Origin: JABFRJ01 sp031409695
Lineage (GTDB): Bacteria > Pseudomonadota > Alphaproteobacteria > Rhizobiales > Hyphomicrobiaceae
Direction: 5' to 3'
Length of the DNA: 30,454 nt
Assembly (NCBI GenBank): GCA_031409695.1
Contig: JANNXS010000021.1
Location: 1-30,454, forward strand
The position numbers and the translations under genes are program-made. Shown here one piece after another: positions 1 through 8,900 of this stretch. The notes beneath the pieces are model-generated. The model did no database searches and was not told where the DNA came from. It saw nothing but the letters and a program-made list of their open reading frames with translations. Numbering within the stretch: position 1 is the first letter of the stretch; each line of letters begins with the position of its first letter.

Positions 1-1271
1 ATGTAGGGCGCAATCGGAAACGGCCGGTACGACAGTTCATCGGGATGCTCATCATCGAAGGCCGTGGCTGCCGCAAAGCCGTTACCCCAACCACCGGCAT
101 CAATGAGCGATGCAATCGACGAAGTGGCGGGCGAGGCGGCAGGCGCCAGCACAGCTGCCACGCGGGCAGCCGGCTTCGGCGGCGGGGCGGCGAATACACC
201 AGCAGTACCGGTCAGGCTGGCAACGCTGGTCAGATTGGGCTTTTGCGGCCGCGTTGCCGGCATCGGTGCCTGGACCAGGCGGAGAGCCGGTTCAGCTGCC
301 GCGAGCTGCACCAGCGCGCTCAGCTTGGCTCGATCAGCAGTTGAGAACGAAGCTTGGGCAGGGACAGATGGCGGCGATTGAGCAGTTAACCGCGACGAGC
401 GTTCAACCGGCGCTGGCTGCGCGATCAACTGGGGCCCTGCGGCAAACTGGGGCCCTGCGGCGGCGACGGCCACAGGCGGCTTTTGAAGTCCCGCAGGTCT
501 TGCGCCATCAAACGGACGTAGTCCTGCAGCCGTCGCGTCGGCGAGGGCAAAAGGTGACTTTGGCTGGCGGCGAAAGTCGTGGAAAGCCGCGACCTCCTGC
601 GCGAGCTGCTGTTTTTGTGCTTGCGCTGTCCGGGCATCGGCCGATGTGATCGGACCGCCCTCGGCCGGTTGATGTTTCGTTTGGCCATTGGGGAACAACA
701 GGGCGAGTTCCATGCGCGGCAGCCGGGGCCAGGCCCGCACATTGCCCGTGTCCAAATGAACGAAAGGAATTGCGGACGTGGGATAGTAGCCGACGCCGCC
801 GCGCTCGCGAACAAGCGCCGAGTAGCGCAGCCGCGCCGTCGGCACGTCAGGAAAGTGCACATCCAGGGCTTGGCCTGAAATGTGCCGGCTTTCCTTCGCC
901 TGCCCGCCAGATGTCGTGCGCAGCATATCGTTGGTGCCGCGCGACCGGAAACCGGAGATCACGTGGATCGCCTCGCGAGAGCCAAGCTCCGTATGAATTT
1001 CCCACAGCAGGTCATAGAGTTCCGCATCCATTGCGGTCTTTTCATTCTTACGCCAGTCGCGCACGGCCCAATCGAGCTTGTCTTTGGCCCCGGCCACCCA
1101 CCGGCCGTCCTTTTTAAACAGGACCGTGACGGTTTCCTTGGTGTGGATGTTGAACAGCGTCAGCGTGCGCGTGTCGCCGAAGGCCGCGACCAAACGATCA
1201 GCGCTCGCCAACGCCCAGATGGCGAGGGCGGACACAACGGCCAGCGATGTGACAGGCAAGCGACGCGTCAC
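1..1271 (-). CDS. DUF882 / YcbK-like M15-type peptidase, partial (3' end off the window)
   Basis: The frame is open for 422 codons and runs past base 1, so the C-terminus is missing. The GTG start at 1271 is chosen because a GGGGGAAGG ribosome site precedes it by about six bases and a hydrophobic signal-anchor (residues about 7-24) follows. The core holds the DUF882 zinc-ligand pattern: SRHISGQALDVH (His130, Asp137) and FVHLDTGNVRAW (His172). This family resembles D,D-/L,D-carboxypeptidases of the M15 clan and is expected to act on peptidoglycan in the periplasm. After about residue 200 the protein becomes a long Ala/Pro/Gln-rich tail, with a small in-frame duplication of A-A-G-P-Q at about 470-430. 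The tail has no recognisable domain. Family membership is confident; substrate is unknown. Confidence 0.85.
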   Translation of the reverse strand, partial: MTRRLPVTSLAVVSALAIWALASADRLVAAFGDTRTLTLFNIHTKETVTVLFKKDGRWVAGAKDKLDWAVRDWRKNEKTAMDAELYDLLWEIHTELGSREAIHVISGFRSRGTNDMLRTTSGGQAKESRHISGQALDVHFPDVPTARLRYSALVRERGGVGYYPTSAIPFVHLDTGNVRAWPRLPRMELALLFPNGQTKHQPAEGGPITSADARTAQAQKQQLAQEVAAFHDFRRQPKSPFALADATAAGLRPFDGARPAGLQKPPVAVAAAGPQFAAGPQLIAQPAPVERSSRLTAQSPPSVPAQASFSTADRAKLSALVQLAAAEPALRLVQAPMPATRPQKPNLTSVASLTGTAGVFAAPPPKPAARVAAVLAPAASPATSSIASLIDAGGWGNGFAAATAFDDEHPDELSYRPFPIAPY

Positions 1272-1456
1272 GTTTGCCTTCCCCCCGGTTTCCTACCCGC
1301 AACCTAGCCGGTGTTCGTTAACGCGGCGTAAGCTGTAAGTGCGCGGCAAACCCGGCGGGACTTTGGCCGAAACAAGACCTCGCGCCCGTCTTTGGTCGCG
1401 AGCCTTAACGCGCGACCGACAAAACAAGCCGCACAAACACAAACGACCGGAAACAC

Positions 1457-1484
1457 AAAAAGGCCGGAGAGGTGATCTCCGGGC
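1457..1484 (-). terminator. Rho-independent terminator after the 1537-2517 porin-like gene
   Basis: On the minus strand a 7-bp perfect stem CCGGAGA/TCTCCGG with a 5-base loop is followed by CC and then five T. It lies about 55 bases past the stop of the barrel gene and before the DUF882 gene, so it probably separates the two transcripts. Confidence 0.7.
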
Positions 1485-1536
1485 CCCGTATGTGCCAGCA
1501 AAATGCAGGCCCGTCAGCGTGTCACCTAACGTCGTG

Positions 1537-2517
1537 TCACCAGACATCGAAACGCAGGCCCGTGCGGATTTCGTGGTCCAGACGTGCACCGATTTCGAGC
1601 GATGAGAAGCCACCGAGCGACGGGTTCACAACCGCGACTTTGCCGCCGTGATAGGTCATGCGGTAGCCGAGATCCCAGCTCGTGCGTTCACTGAGCTTGT
1701 AAGAGGCGCCGGCCATCAGCGAGGCAGCGAAGCCCCAACCCGTCCGTTCTTCATAGCTCGAGCGAATTCTGCCCGGGGCCTCCAGGTAGGTGCCGACCGT
1801 GCCAGGATGTTGGCAGCCAAGCACGCTTGGATCGACGTCGTTGGAGCCAACAGTGCAGTCGTTAACGGTTTCTTCCGTTCTGCGCGTCACGTCGCGGCGC
1901 GATAAGCCAATGCCAGCGCCAATATAGGGTTTCAGACGCCCTTCGCGGTTCAGGTCATAGTAGGCGTTGAGCATGAACGTGTGATTTTGCGTGGTCACGT
2001 CCTCGGTGCGCGTGAGGCCATAGGTGTTGGTCTGCGTCGAGGGCACAAGCAATCCGCTTGTCGGGTCAATGACGTCCATCGGCCCCCTGACCTGGCCTCT
2101 GTAGTGGATCTCCTTGGTCGCCTTGGCGGGGCGCTGCGCCGAGCGGTAGTCGATGCCAAGTTCGGCGCGCAACGACGGCGTGATGTAGCGTCCGGCAACG
2201 ATGCTGAGGACGTGCGGGCCCTGCAACTGGCTATAGGTGTCGATCCACTTCGACGGTTCGCCCGCCATCTGGTGATCCGCCGTGATGGACATGGTTCCGT
2301 TTGAGTTGAACGTCCAGCCAGCACTGCCCCCAACGTAGTACTTAAAGGTTTCTTCGTAGGGCACCGGCATCGGCACGGGCACGCCAGCGTTGCGGTGGTC
2401 TTTTAAGCCGCCCGGCATGCCCTTGGACAGATCGCCCGCGAGAGCGGACGTTGCCAGCAGCGCGAGTGCCGCAGTTGCGGTTGCAAATTTGATTGTTGTC
2501 TTCAGCGCGTATGGCAT
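1537..2517 (-). CDS. Outer-membrane beta-barrel (porin-family) protein
   Basis: This is a 326-residue secreted protein. A signal peptide (residues 1-27) ends in T-S-A-L-A, followed by a short G-D-L-S-K-G-M-P-G-G-L-K-D segment also hinted at in the neighbouring barrel. The rest alternates polar and hydrophobic residues in strands, with typical motifs such as KYYVGGSAGWTF, AYYDLNREGRLKPYIGAGIG and a C-terminal strand ending in F-D-V-W, the terminal aromatic recognised by the BAM complex. This matches the OmpA-like/opacity-type 8-stranded barrels of alphaproteobacteria, though the protein is longer than most and has a loop with two Cys (NDCTVG...LGCQHP). Start ATG has a GAGGG site upstream. The role could be structural or in adhesion; channel activity is not shown. 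Confidence 0.85.
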   Translation of the reverse strand: MPYALKTTIKFATATAALALLATSALAGDLSKGMPGGLKDHRNAGVPVPMPVPYEETFKYYVGGSAGWTFNSNGTMSITADHQMAGEPSKWIDTYSQLQGPHVLSIVAGRYITPSLRAELGIDYRSAQRPAKATKEIHYRGQVRGPMDVIDPTSGLLVPSTQTNTYGLTRTEDVTTQNHTFMLNAYYDLNREGRLKPYIGAGIGLSRRDVTRRTEETVNDCTVGSNDVDPSVLGCQHPGTVGTYLEAPGRIRSSYEERTGWGFAASLMAGASYKLSERTSWDLGYRMTYHGGKVAVVNPSLGGFSSLEIGARLDHEIRTGLRFDVW

Positions 2518-2877
2518 GGGCGTCGATCCCTCGAACGTAACAGTGAATTAGATGCACACGCGCGGGACACCCGGCGGTGCGTCAGCCTCGGGTCCGGTTG
2601 GGACCACAGGGTTCGAGAGTTCCGGTTCGACGCGTCCTGGGCGAAACAGATCGCCAGACTGACTGAAACTGATCAGGACAAACGGTTGCGGTTTGGCCGC
2701 AGACCGCAACGGAATGTCGACTCTTGCGCGAGGCAGCGACCAGCATTTCAAGTCCATCCGGGGCGCACGGCGGCGGCCCGGATGGAGGAGCTCACTCGAG
2801 GCTTTCGCCCCGAATTAGGTGGTTCGCGCGATCCGGCCGGCGCCCTACAGGGGTGTCGGATCGCGCAAACAAGAGCG
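2518..2877. other. Intergenic stretch between two barrel genes, with a large stem-loop
   Basis: These 360 bases contain no convincing gene on either strand. The 5' part should hold the promoter of the 1537-2517 gene, but I cannot point to clear -35/-10 boxes. The part next to 2877 holds the inverted repeat listed separately. Confidence 0.6.
2826..2866 (-). terminator. Perfect 10-bp inverted repeat after the 2878-3666 gene (terminator-like, no T run)
   Basis: The arms GCGCGATCCG (2826-2835) and CGGATCGCGC (2857-2866) are exactly complementary. The pairing extends by three more pairs after one mismatch (2822-2825 with 2867-2870). The 21-base spacer can form an inner hairpin that pairs fully, with G-U pairs, only in a plus-strand RNA. 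It starts 12 bases after the stop of the barrel gene. There is no T tract on the minus strand, so it may be an mRNA-stabilising 3' hairpin or a Rho-assisted end rather than a classical terminator. Confidence 0.5.
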
Positions 2878-3666
2878 TTATTTGATGTCCCAGCGCAGGC
2901 CGACGCGGAACTCGTGTGCATGCAGATCATGGACGATCGGATCGGGCGACGACGTCGGGCCGGTGTCACCGACAGGACGGGTAATGCGTATGTCGCCCGT
3001 GTGTGCGTTGCCGAGATATAGGAACCGGTATCCAGCATCGAGATGCAAGCGGTCATGCAAACGAGCCGAGAAGCCCGTCATGAGTGCAGCAGCAGCGTTC
3101 GTGGAGGTTGCGCCCTCGAAGTCCGCAGAGCAGGTCAGCAACTGACAACCGCTCAGAGCGACGGTCCCAGCTTTGGTGGTATTGCGGGCGAAGCCGAGAC
3201 CGACGCCAATGTACGGCGTGAAGTGGCTGCGTGTGTCAAAGTCATAGTAGAGGTTGGCGAGAGCCACCATGTTGCTGATGCCGAATTGGCGCTCACCCTG
3301 AACTGTGGCCACTCCGTCATTGACTGAACCGCGAGCGGCCGCGTCACGGCGCCAATCGAGAGTGATGTCGCCACGAACGCTCTTTGAGAAATAGTGACCG
3401 ATGCCGAAGCCGAAAGAGTTCGTGTTGGCGATCGAGGTCATTGTCAGGTCATAGTTCGGCGGCTCGGTCATGGAACCGAGGCCCTGCCAGGCGTGGCTGT
3501 AGTCGCCGCGCAGATACCAGCGTGCGCCAACGTTATCGACCATCTGCGGCACGTAGCCGTCCTTGATGCTGCCACCTCTCATGCCGCCGAGATCGGCCGC
3601 CTGAGCACTGGCCGAGCCGAGCAGGACCGCTGCAAGACCTGCCAAAATAAGACCACGATTGGTCAT
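2878..3666 (-). CDS. Outer-membrane beta-barrel protein, second member of the pair
   Basis: The protein is 262 residues. Start ATG at 3666 is preferred over the longer open frame because GAAGGGG lies nine bases upstream and a textbook signal peptide (MTNRGLILAG... cut after S-A-Q-A-A) follows. After the cut site comes G-G-S-I-K-D-G-Y-V-P, the motif seen in many rhizobial surface barrels, then W-Y-L-R-G-D-Y-S-H-A-W strands and a final L-R-W-D-I-K strand. It is related in layout to the 1537-2517 product (G-G-x-[IL]-K-D, LYYDFD/AYYDLN, PYIGVGLG/PYIGAGIG), so the two look like diverged paralogues. It contains a Cys pair (GCQLLTCSADF). Location should be the outer membrane; the function is unknown. 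Confidence 0.85.
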   Translation of the reverse strand: MTNRGLILAGLAAVLLGSASAQAADLGGMRGGSIKDGYVPQMVDNVGARWYLRGDYSHAWQGLGSMTEPPNYDLTMTSIANTNSFGFGIGHYFSKSVRGDITLDWRRDAAARGSVNDGVATVQGERQFGISNMVALANLYYDFDTRSHFTPYIGVGLGFARNTTKAGTVALSGCQLLTCSADFEGATSTNAAAALMTGFSARLHDRLHLDAGYRFLYLGNAHTGDIRITRPVGDTGPTSSPDPIVHDLHAHEFRVGLRWDIK

Positions 3667-4007
3667 GCGAGATACCCCTTCAAAGTTACGACACAGAGTT
3701 CCAGGACTGGGTTGCAAGACTGGACCCTCTGGCCCGGCTAACCCGAGCGGCCGTTGGCCGACGCCAAACTCGCTCGTGGGGGCATGGTCGCCAAAATTGG
3801 TTGAAAGACCTTTAATGCGCGCATCTTTTTGGGACTGACGTGCTGCCCCATTCAGGGCAATCGGCCCACGAAGCAGGCAGAAAAGCTCACCCGAAATGAC
3901 CTGAGTGTGACTTTGCCTCCCCTTGTGTTGTGCTACTAAAGGCGCTCGATAGAAGTTCGCTGCGGTCTGTATTGGCCCGGGCGACGCGAGACCGAGGGCT
4001 GCGTTCC
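3667..4007. other. Divergent intergenic region between barrel gene and efflux operon
   Basis: These 341 bases separate the minus-strand barrel gene and the plus-strand efflux operon and must carry both promoters. A nested palindrome lies at 3744-3776: outer arms CGAGCG/CGCTCG and an inner CGGCC-GTT-GGCCG at 3748-3760. It could be an operator or a transcript hairpin. No efflux-type regulator gene is adjacent. No clear -35/-10 pair was found. Confidence 0.4.
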
Positions 4008-5336
4008 ATGCCGAAGTTTACACGTTTTGCCTTGGGCGCCAGTCTGGCGGCGATCGCGGGCTGCGCGGCGCTTGCCGGCCTTCGGGTTGGCGTGACCACC
4101 GCACAGCAGCCGGCTGGCGCGGCACCCGCTGCATCGACGGCGCCGGCTGTGACCACCCCTTCCGGGCCCCCGGCAAACGCTGCATCATCCAAGGGACCAA
4201 CCGGCGCCGCAACCGCACCTGCCACCCCACCGCCTGCCCCGGTCGTAACAATTTCGCTGCCGGTGCAACGCAAAGTCATCGAATGGGACGAATATACAGG
4301 CCGGTTTGATGCCGTTGCCTCCGTTGATATCCGCGCCCGCGTTTCCGGGTTTCTGAATGAGGTGCACTTCCAGGACGGCCAGATCGTCAATAAGGGCGAC
4401 CTACTTTACTCGATCGATCCGCGGCCATTCGAGGCGGCACTGGCCCAGGCAAAAGCCGAGTTGGCACAGGCCAACACAAAAGTCGAAAACACCTCGCTTG
4501 ACGTCGAACGTGGTCGCCCCCTCGTTGACCGGAAGATTTTGTCCGAGAAGAGTTTCGATGACCGGGCGAACCTCTTGCGTGATGCCCAAGCGCTGATCAA
4601 AGTTGCCGACGCCAAGGTCAAAACCGCCGAACTCGACTTGTTTTTCACCAGGATCACGGCACCGGTCGGCGGCAGGACATCGCGGTCGGCCATGGCCGCC
4701 GGCGGTTGGGTTTCGGCCGGCGCTGCGGCCAACTCGACGCTTTTGACGTCGATTGTGACGGAAAATCCAATCCACCTCTACTTCGACATCTCAGAGAACA
4801 ACTGGATCAAATATCGGCGCATGATCGAGAAGGGCCAAAAGACCGGCGCCGCCCAAGTGGGTACCGATGTCCAGTTGGCGCTGCCAGACGAGGCGGGGTT
4901 CCCGCACAAGGCCAAGGTCGATTTCATTGACAACCGCCTCGATCAGGCAACCGGCACGATGCGCGCCCGCGCCATCGTCGACAACGGCAAAGCAACATTT
5001 TCCGCCGGCATGTTTGCCCGCGTCCGCGTGCAAGGCTCTGAAGATTACGCTGCCATCCTGTTGCCGGACGAAGCCATCGGAACGGATCAGACCAACAAGT
5101 TCGTCTTCGTCGTGAGTGAAGATGGTACGGTCGGTCGCAAGCCCGTGGCGCTTGGGCCCGTGGTCGACGGTATGCGCATCATTCGCACCGGTGTTGCGGC
5201 CACGGACTGGGTGATAACCAAAGGCATCCAGCGCGCCCGCCCCGGCGGAAAAGTCACGCCGAAGAAGGAAGAAATTCGGGTCGGGGCCGCGGCCGGAAGC
5301 GCGCCTGCCGCTGCTCCACCAGTCAAGACGCAGTGA
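4008..5336 (+). CDS. RND efflux periplasmic adaptor (membrane fusion) protein
   Basis: This AcrA/MexE-family adaptor of 442 residues joins an inner-membrane RND pump to an outer-membrane channel. It starts with a signal sequence (residues 1 to about 33), then an Ala/Pro-rich linker, then the biotinyl-lipoyl half-motif region (IRARVSGFLNEVHFQDGQIV, about 106-125), an alpha-hairpin rich in Ala/Lys/Glu (about 144-205), the second lipoyl half (LFFTRITAPVGGRTSRS) and beta-barrel segments ending near GIQRARPGGKV. The open frame extends back to a GTG at 3930, but ATG 4008 has GAGGG nine bases upstream and gives the signal peptide directly. The pump lies downstream after a 635-base interruption by a toxin-antitoxin pair on the other strand. 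The substrate is not predictable. Confidence 0.9.
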   Translation: MPKFTRFALGASLAAIAGCAALAGLRVGVTTAQQPAGAAPAASTAPAVTTPSGPPANAASSKGPTGAATAPATPPPAPVVTISLPVQRKVIEWDEYTGRFDAVASVDIRARVSGFLNEVHFQDGQIVNKGDLLYSIDPRPFEAALAQAKAELAQANTKVENTSLDVERGRPLVDRKILSEKSFDDRANLLRDAQALIKVADAKVKTAELDLFFTRITAPVGGRTSRSAMAAGGWVSAGAAANSTLLTSIVTENPIHLYFDISENNWIKYRRMIEKGQKTGAAQVGTDVQLALPDEAGFPHKAKVDFIDNRLDQATGTMRARAIVDNGKATFSAGMFARVRVQGSEDYAAILLPDEAIGTDQTNKFVFVVSEDGTVGRKPVALGPVVDGMRIIRTGVAATDWVITKGIQRARPGGKVTPKKEEIRVGAAAGSAPAAAPPVKTQ

Positions 5337-5339
5337 CGA

Positions 5340-5645
5340 TTAACTGCGCCGACGCGGCTTTCGCTGCGGGCTGCGCCGCGTGTTGAAGACCCCGATTGTG
5401 CGGACACGGGTGCCTACCGGATGTTCTACGAAGCGATAAATCAAGAGAAATGGCGCCCTGGTAACGACAGCTTCGTACCAGTTGCGTTCAGGGACGTAAC
5501 GCGCGCCGCGCGGAGACAACTTGATGGTGCGTTCCGCCCGGCGAATCGCGGTTTTGATGGTGTCCGCCCCTTTGGGGCTCGATGCATTAGCAAGAACCTT
5601 GTCGAGTTCAATCAGCGCAATGATCGACCACTCGACCTCGATCAT
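5340..5645 (-). CDS. RelE/ParE-family toxin
   Basis: This 101-residue protein has the RelE/ParE fold pattern: an N-terminal strand (IEVEWSIIALIELD), two helices with many basic residues, then the strand block N-W-Y-E-A-V-V-T-R-A-P-F-L-L-I-Y-R-F and V-R-T-I-G-V-F-N-T-R-R. Members either cleave mRNA at the ribosome or poison gyrase; the sequence does not decide which. The start overlaps the stop of the upstream antitoxin gene by four bases (ATGA), the usual order for antitoxin-first modules. The stop lies three bases from the stop of the plus-strand adaptor gene, so the two genes converge tail to tail. The C-terminus is a very basic tail (RRSPQRKPRRRS). Confidence 0.8.
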   Translation of the reverse strand: MIEVEWSIIALIELDKVLANASSPKGADTIKTAIRRAERTIKLSPRGARYVPERNWYEAVVTRAPFLLIYRFVEHPVGTRVRTIGVFNTRRSPQRKPRRRS

Positions 5646-5872
5646 GTTTCGGTGCCATACTTTGCAAAAACAGCATCAACTTGCTCTTTGGTGGCAATCT
5701 GCTGCGGTTCGGCGAGGCGCCGTTCGACCTCAGCGATCTGCTCCGGACTAAGCAACGACTCCGTCTCGAACACGCCTGTCTCAACCCAATTCAGCACATC
5801 CTCGCGCTCGCCTTCGGGCAGGGCACGAATGGCGTCTGCAATGCGTTTGAAGCGTATGTCGAATGTATCCAT
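5642..5872 (-). CDS. Antitoxin partner of the RelE/ParE toxin
   Basis: This is a small acidic protein (76 residues from ATG 5872; an ATG at 5908 would add 12). It is predicted to bind and neutralise the toxin encoded next to it and, as is common for such pairs, to repress its own promoter. The sequence is helical and charged (LPEGEREDVLNWVETGVF, LLSPEQIAEVERRLAEPQ), with no obvious HTH or ribbon-helix-helix that I can name. The assignment rests on size, gene order, the 4-base overlap with the toxin and general likeness to antitoxins with a downstream ParE-like toxin. The start is uncertain because neither ATG has a strong ribosome site. It diverges from the RND pump gene about 100 bases away. 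Confidence 0.7.
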   Translation of the reverse strand: MDTFDIRFKRIADAIRALPEGEREDVLNWVETGVFETESLLSPEQIAEVERRLAEPQQIATKEQVDAVFAKYGTET

Positions 5873-5971
5873 GACGCCAACAATACCAGACGCATCGACA
5901 CCATCCAAGATCCCGCGTTCAGCGAACTCCGCTTTGCGTTATCGGCCCACGCTCCCGGCTCAAGGTGCCCC

Positions 5972-8900
5972 ATGAACATCAGCCACTTCTTTATCTACCG
6001 GCCTATCTTTGCCGCAGTGATTTCACTATTCGTCACGATCGTTGGCGGCATCGCGTACCAGGGCCTGGCGGTGAACCAGTTGCCGGAGATTATTCCGCCG
6101 ACGGTTGTCGTTTCGGCGTCTTATCCGGGTGCATCCGCGCAGACCGTCGCCGACACGGTTGCAGCTCCCATCGAGCAGGAAATCAACGGTGTCGAGGGCA
6201 TGATCTACATGTACTCGCAGTCGACCAATGACGGCGGCGTCCAGGTGGTTGTGACGTTCGAACTCGGCACCGACATCGACCGCGCCCAGGTGCTGGTCCA
6301 GAACCGCGCGACCGCCGCTGAACGCCGCCTGCCCGATGAAGTGCGCCGCAACGGCATTTCCGTGCGCAAGCGCAACCCGGATCAGCTCCTGAACATCCAC
6401 CTGCTGTCGCCCGATAAGACCTACGATCAGGTCTATATCTCCAACTACGGCCTGCTGAACGTGCGTGACAAACTCATGCGCATGGAGGGTGTTGGCGACG
6501 TCGTCATGTTTGGCGCTCGCGAATACTCGATGCGTATCTGGCTCGACCCAGAGCGGCTTGCCATGCGCAATCTGACGGCTGAGGAAGTGCTGGTGGCACT
6601 GCGCAATCAGAACGTTCAGGTTGCAGGCGGAGCTGTGGGCGAGCCGCCATCGGAACAGCAGCGCGCTTTCCAGGTCCAGTTGCAGTTGCGCGGGCGCCTG
6701 CGCCAGCCCGAAGAATTCAACGACATTGTTGTCAAGATTGGCGCGGACAACCGCGTCGTGAAATTGAAGGACGTCGGCCGGGTTGAGCTTGGCGCGTTGA
6801 GTTATTCAGCAAACGGCTACGCAGATCGCGTGCCTGCAACAGTGCTCGTCGTGTTCCAGCAGACCGGCTCGAACGCCGTAACAGCGACCGCAAACGTCAA
6901 ATCGGCCATGGCCGAACTGTCGAAGACATTCCCACCCGGTCTTGAATACCGCGTCACCTACAATCCCACCGAGTTCATCGAAGTCTCGATCAAGGAACTC
7001 TACAAATCGATCCTCGAGGCGGTTGCCTTGGTGGTCATTGTGGTGCTGCTCTTCCTCCAGACATGGCGGGCGACGATCATTCCCGTGATCGCAATCCCGA
7101 TCTCGCTGATTGGCACGTTCGCCGTCATGCAGGCGTTTGGTTTTTCACTCAATATGTTGACCTTGTTCGGCCTCGTGCTCGCGGTTGGCATTGTGGTCGA
7201 CGACGCCATTGTCGTGGTCGAAAACGTCGAACGAAAACTGGCCGAGGGCCTCACGCCAACGGAGGCAGCCAAAGTCTCAATGGACGAGGTCGGCACGGCG
7301 CTCATTGCCATCGCGCTCGTGCTGTCAGCCGTGTTCATTCCAACCGCGTTCGTGTCGGGCATAACCGGCCAGTTCTACCGCCAATTCGCAGTCACGGTCG
7401 CCACAGCAACCATCATTTCGATGTTCGTGTCCCTGACGCTTTCGCCCGCTCTTGCAGCGATGCTGCTACGGCCGCATGAGAAGCATCGCAAAATGAACCT
7501 GATCGGTATCTTCATGTGGCCGATCCACACGTTTTTTCGGGGCTTCAACTGGGTCTTTGCGCTGATGGAGCGCGGCTACGGCGGTCTTGTGCGCGGCTTG
7601 GCAAAAGTCTGGCCGCTGGTGCTGCTCGCCTACGGCGGATTGATCTACTTTGCCTACGTGTTCATTCCCCAGATCCCGACGGGCTTTATCCCGAACATGG
7701 ACCGCGGCATCGCCATCGTGTCGATGCAGCTGCCGTCAGGCGCTTCGCTTGCCCGCACGGATGAGGTGATCAAACGCGCCAATGAAATCATCCTCGCGAC
7801 ACCTGGCATAAAATACACCAACGGTTTCTCCGGCCGCAACGGCGCAACGTTCACCAACTCATCGTATTTCGGCTCGTTCTTTGTCATCTTGAAGGATTTC
7901 AACGAGCGCAAAGGCCCCGGCATGGATGTGCAATCCATCGCCCAGTCTCTGCGCCAGCGCCTCGGCGCCATCCAGGAAGCGACGGCACAGGTGTTTGTGC
8001 CACCGCCCGTTCGCGGCCTCGGCTCGTCCGCGGGCTTCTCGATGCGCCTGCAGGATTCCCTTGGCATTCCAGCCAACGAACTCGCCGGCATCGCTCAGGA
8101 CTTGATCCAAGCCACGCAGCGCCACCCGCAAATGCAAAACGCTTTCACGACCTTTGCGGCCGGCACGCCGCAGACCTTTGTCGACGTCGACCGCGACAAG
8201 GCGCAAATGCTGAAGGTGCCCATCGACCGCATCTTCGAGGCGCTGCGCGTCTACATGGGATCCGCTTACGTCAACGACTTCAATATGTTTGGCCGCACCT
8301 ACCGCGTTACAGCCCAGGCCGATGGCGAATTCCGGATGGATGGCGAAAACATCAACAAAATCCGGGTGCGTAATATCGACGGTGCCATGGTGCCCCTTGG
8401 CTCCGTCGTGCGCTTTCGCGAAACGGCCGGACCGGATCGCGTGCCGCGCTACAACCTGTTCCCGACGGTCGAAATCAATGGCTCAGCCAAGCCGGGCGTG
8501 TCGTCGGGCGACGCCTTGCGCATCATGGAAGAGATCGCAGCTCAGGTGCTGCCGCAGGGCATCTCCTATGAGTGGACGGACCTGTCGTTTCAGGAAAAGA
8601 AGGCTGGCAGCACGGGCTATCTGATTTTCCTGCTGTCAGTGCTGTTTGTCTTCCTCGCGCTCGCCGCACAATATGAGAGCTGGACCTTGCCCCTCGCGAT
8701 CATGCTGATTGTGCCCATGTGTTTGCTGTCAGCAGCGTTCGGCGTCTGGCTGCACGGCCGCGACATCAATATTCTAACCCAGATCGGCTTCGTGGTGTTG
8801 ATTGGCTTGGCGGCGAAAAACGCCATTCTCATCGTTGAGTTCGCCAAGCAAAAGGAGGAGGAGGGCCGCAGCATCGTTGATGCCGCCGTTGAAGCATCTT

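Noticed and set aside
425..470. Short duplication GGGGCCCTGCGGC as a regulatory repeat
   Set aside because: It is an in-frame duplication inside the Ala/Pro/Gln-rich coding tail and needs no other explanation.
110..649. Plus-strand open frame of 179 codons
   Set aside because: It lies wholly inside the minus-strand DUF882 gene, whose frame has family motifs; the plus-strand product is Arg/Ala-rich with no domain.
1394..1417. Inverted repeat GGTCGCG/CGCGACC as a terminator
   Set aside because: Neither strand has a T run after the stem, and the nearby 1457-1484 hairpin is a better terminator for the barrel gene.
2611..2635. GTTCGA-containing sequence resembling a tRNA T-arm
   Set aside because: The flanking bases do not form a T-stem and no acceptor, D or anticodon arm can be drawn.
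5681..5971. N-terminal extension of the RND pump from the longest open frame
   Set aside because: The extension is the antisense of the antitoxin gene, has no transporter likeness, and the canonical pump N-terminus with ribosome site begins at 5972.
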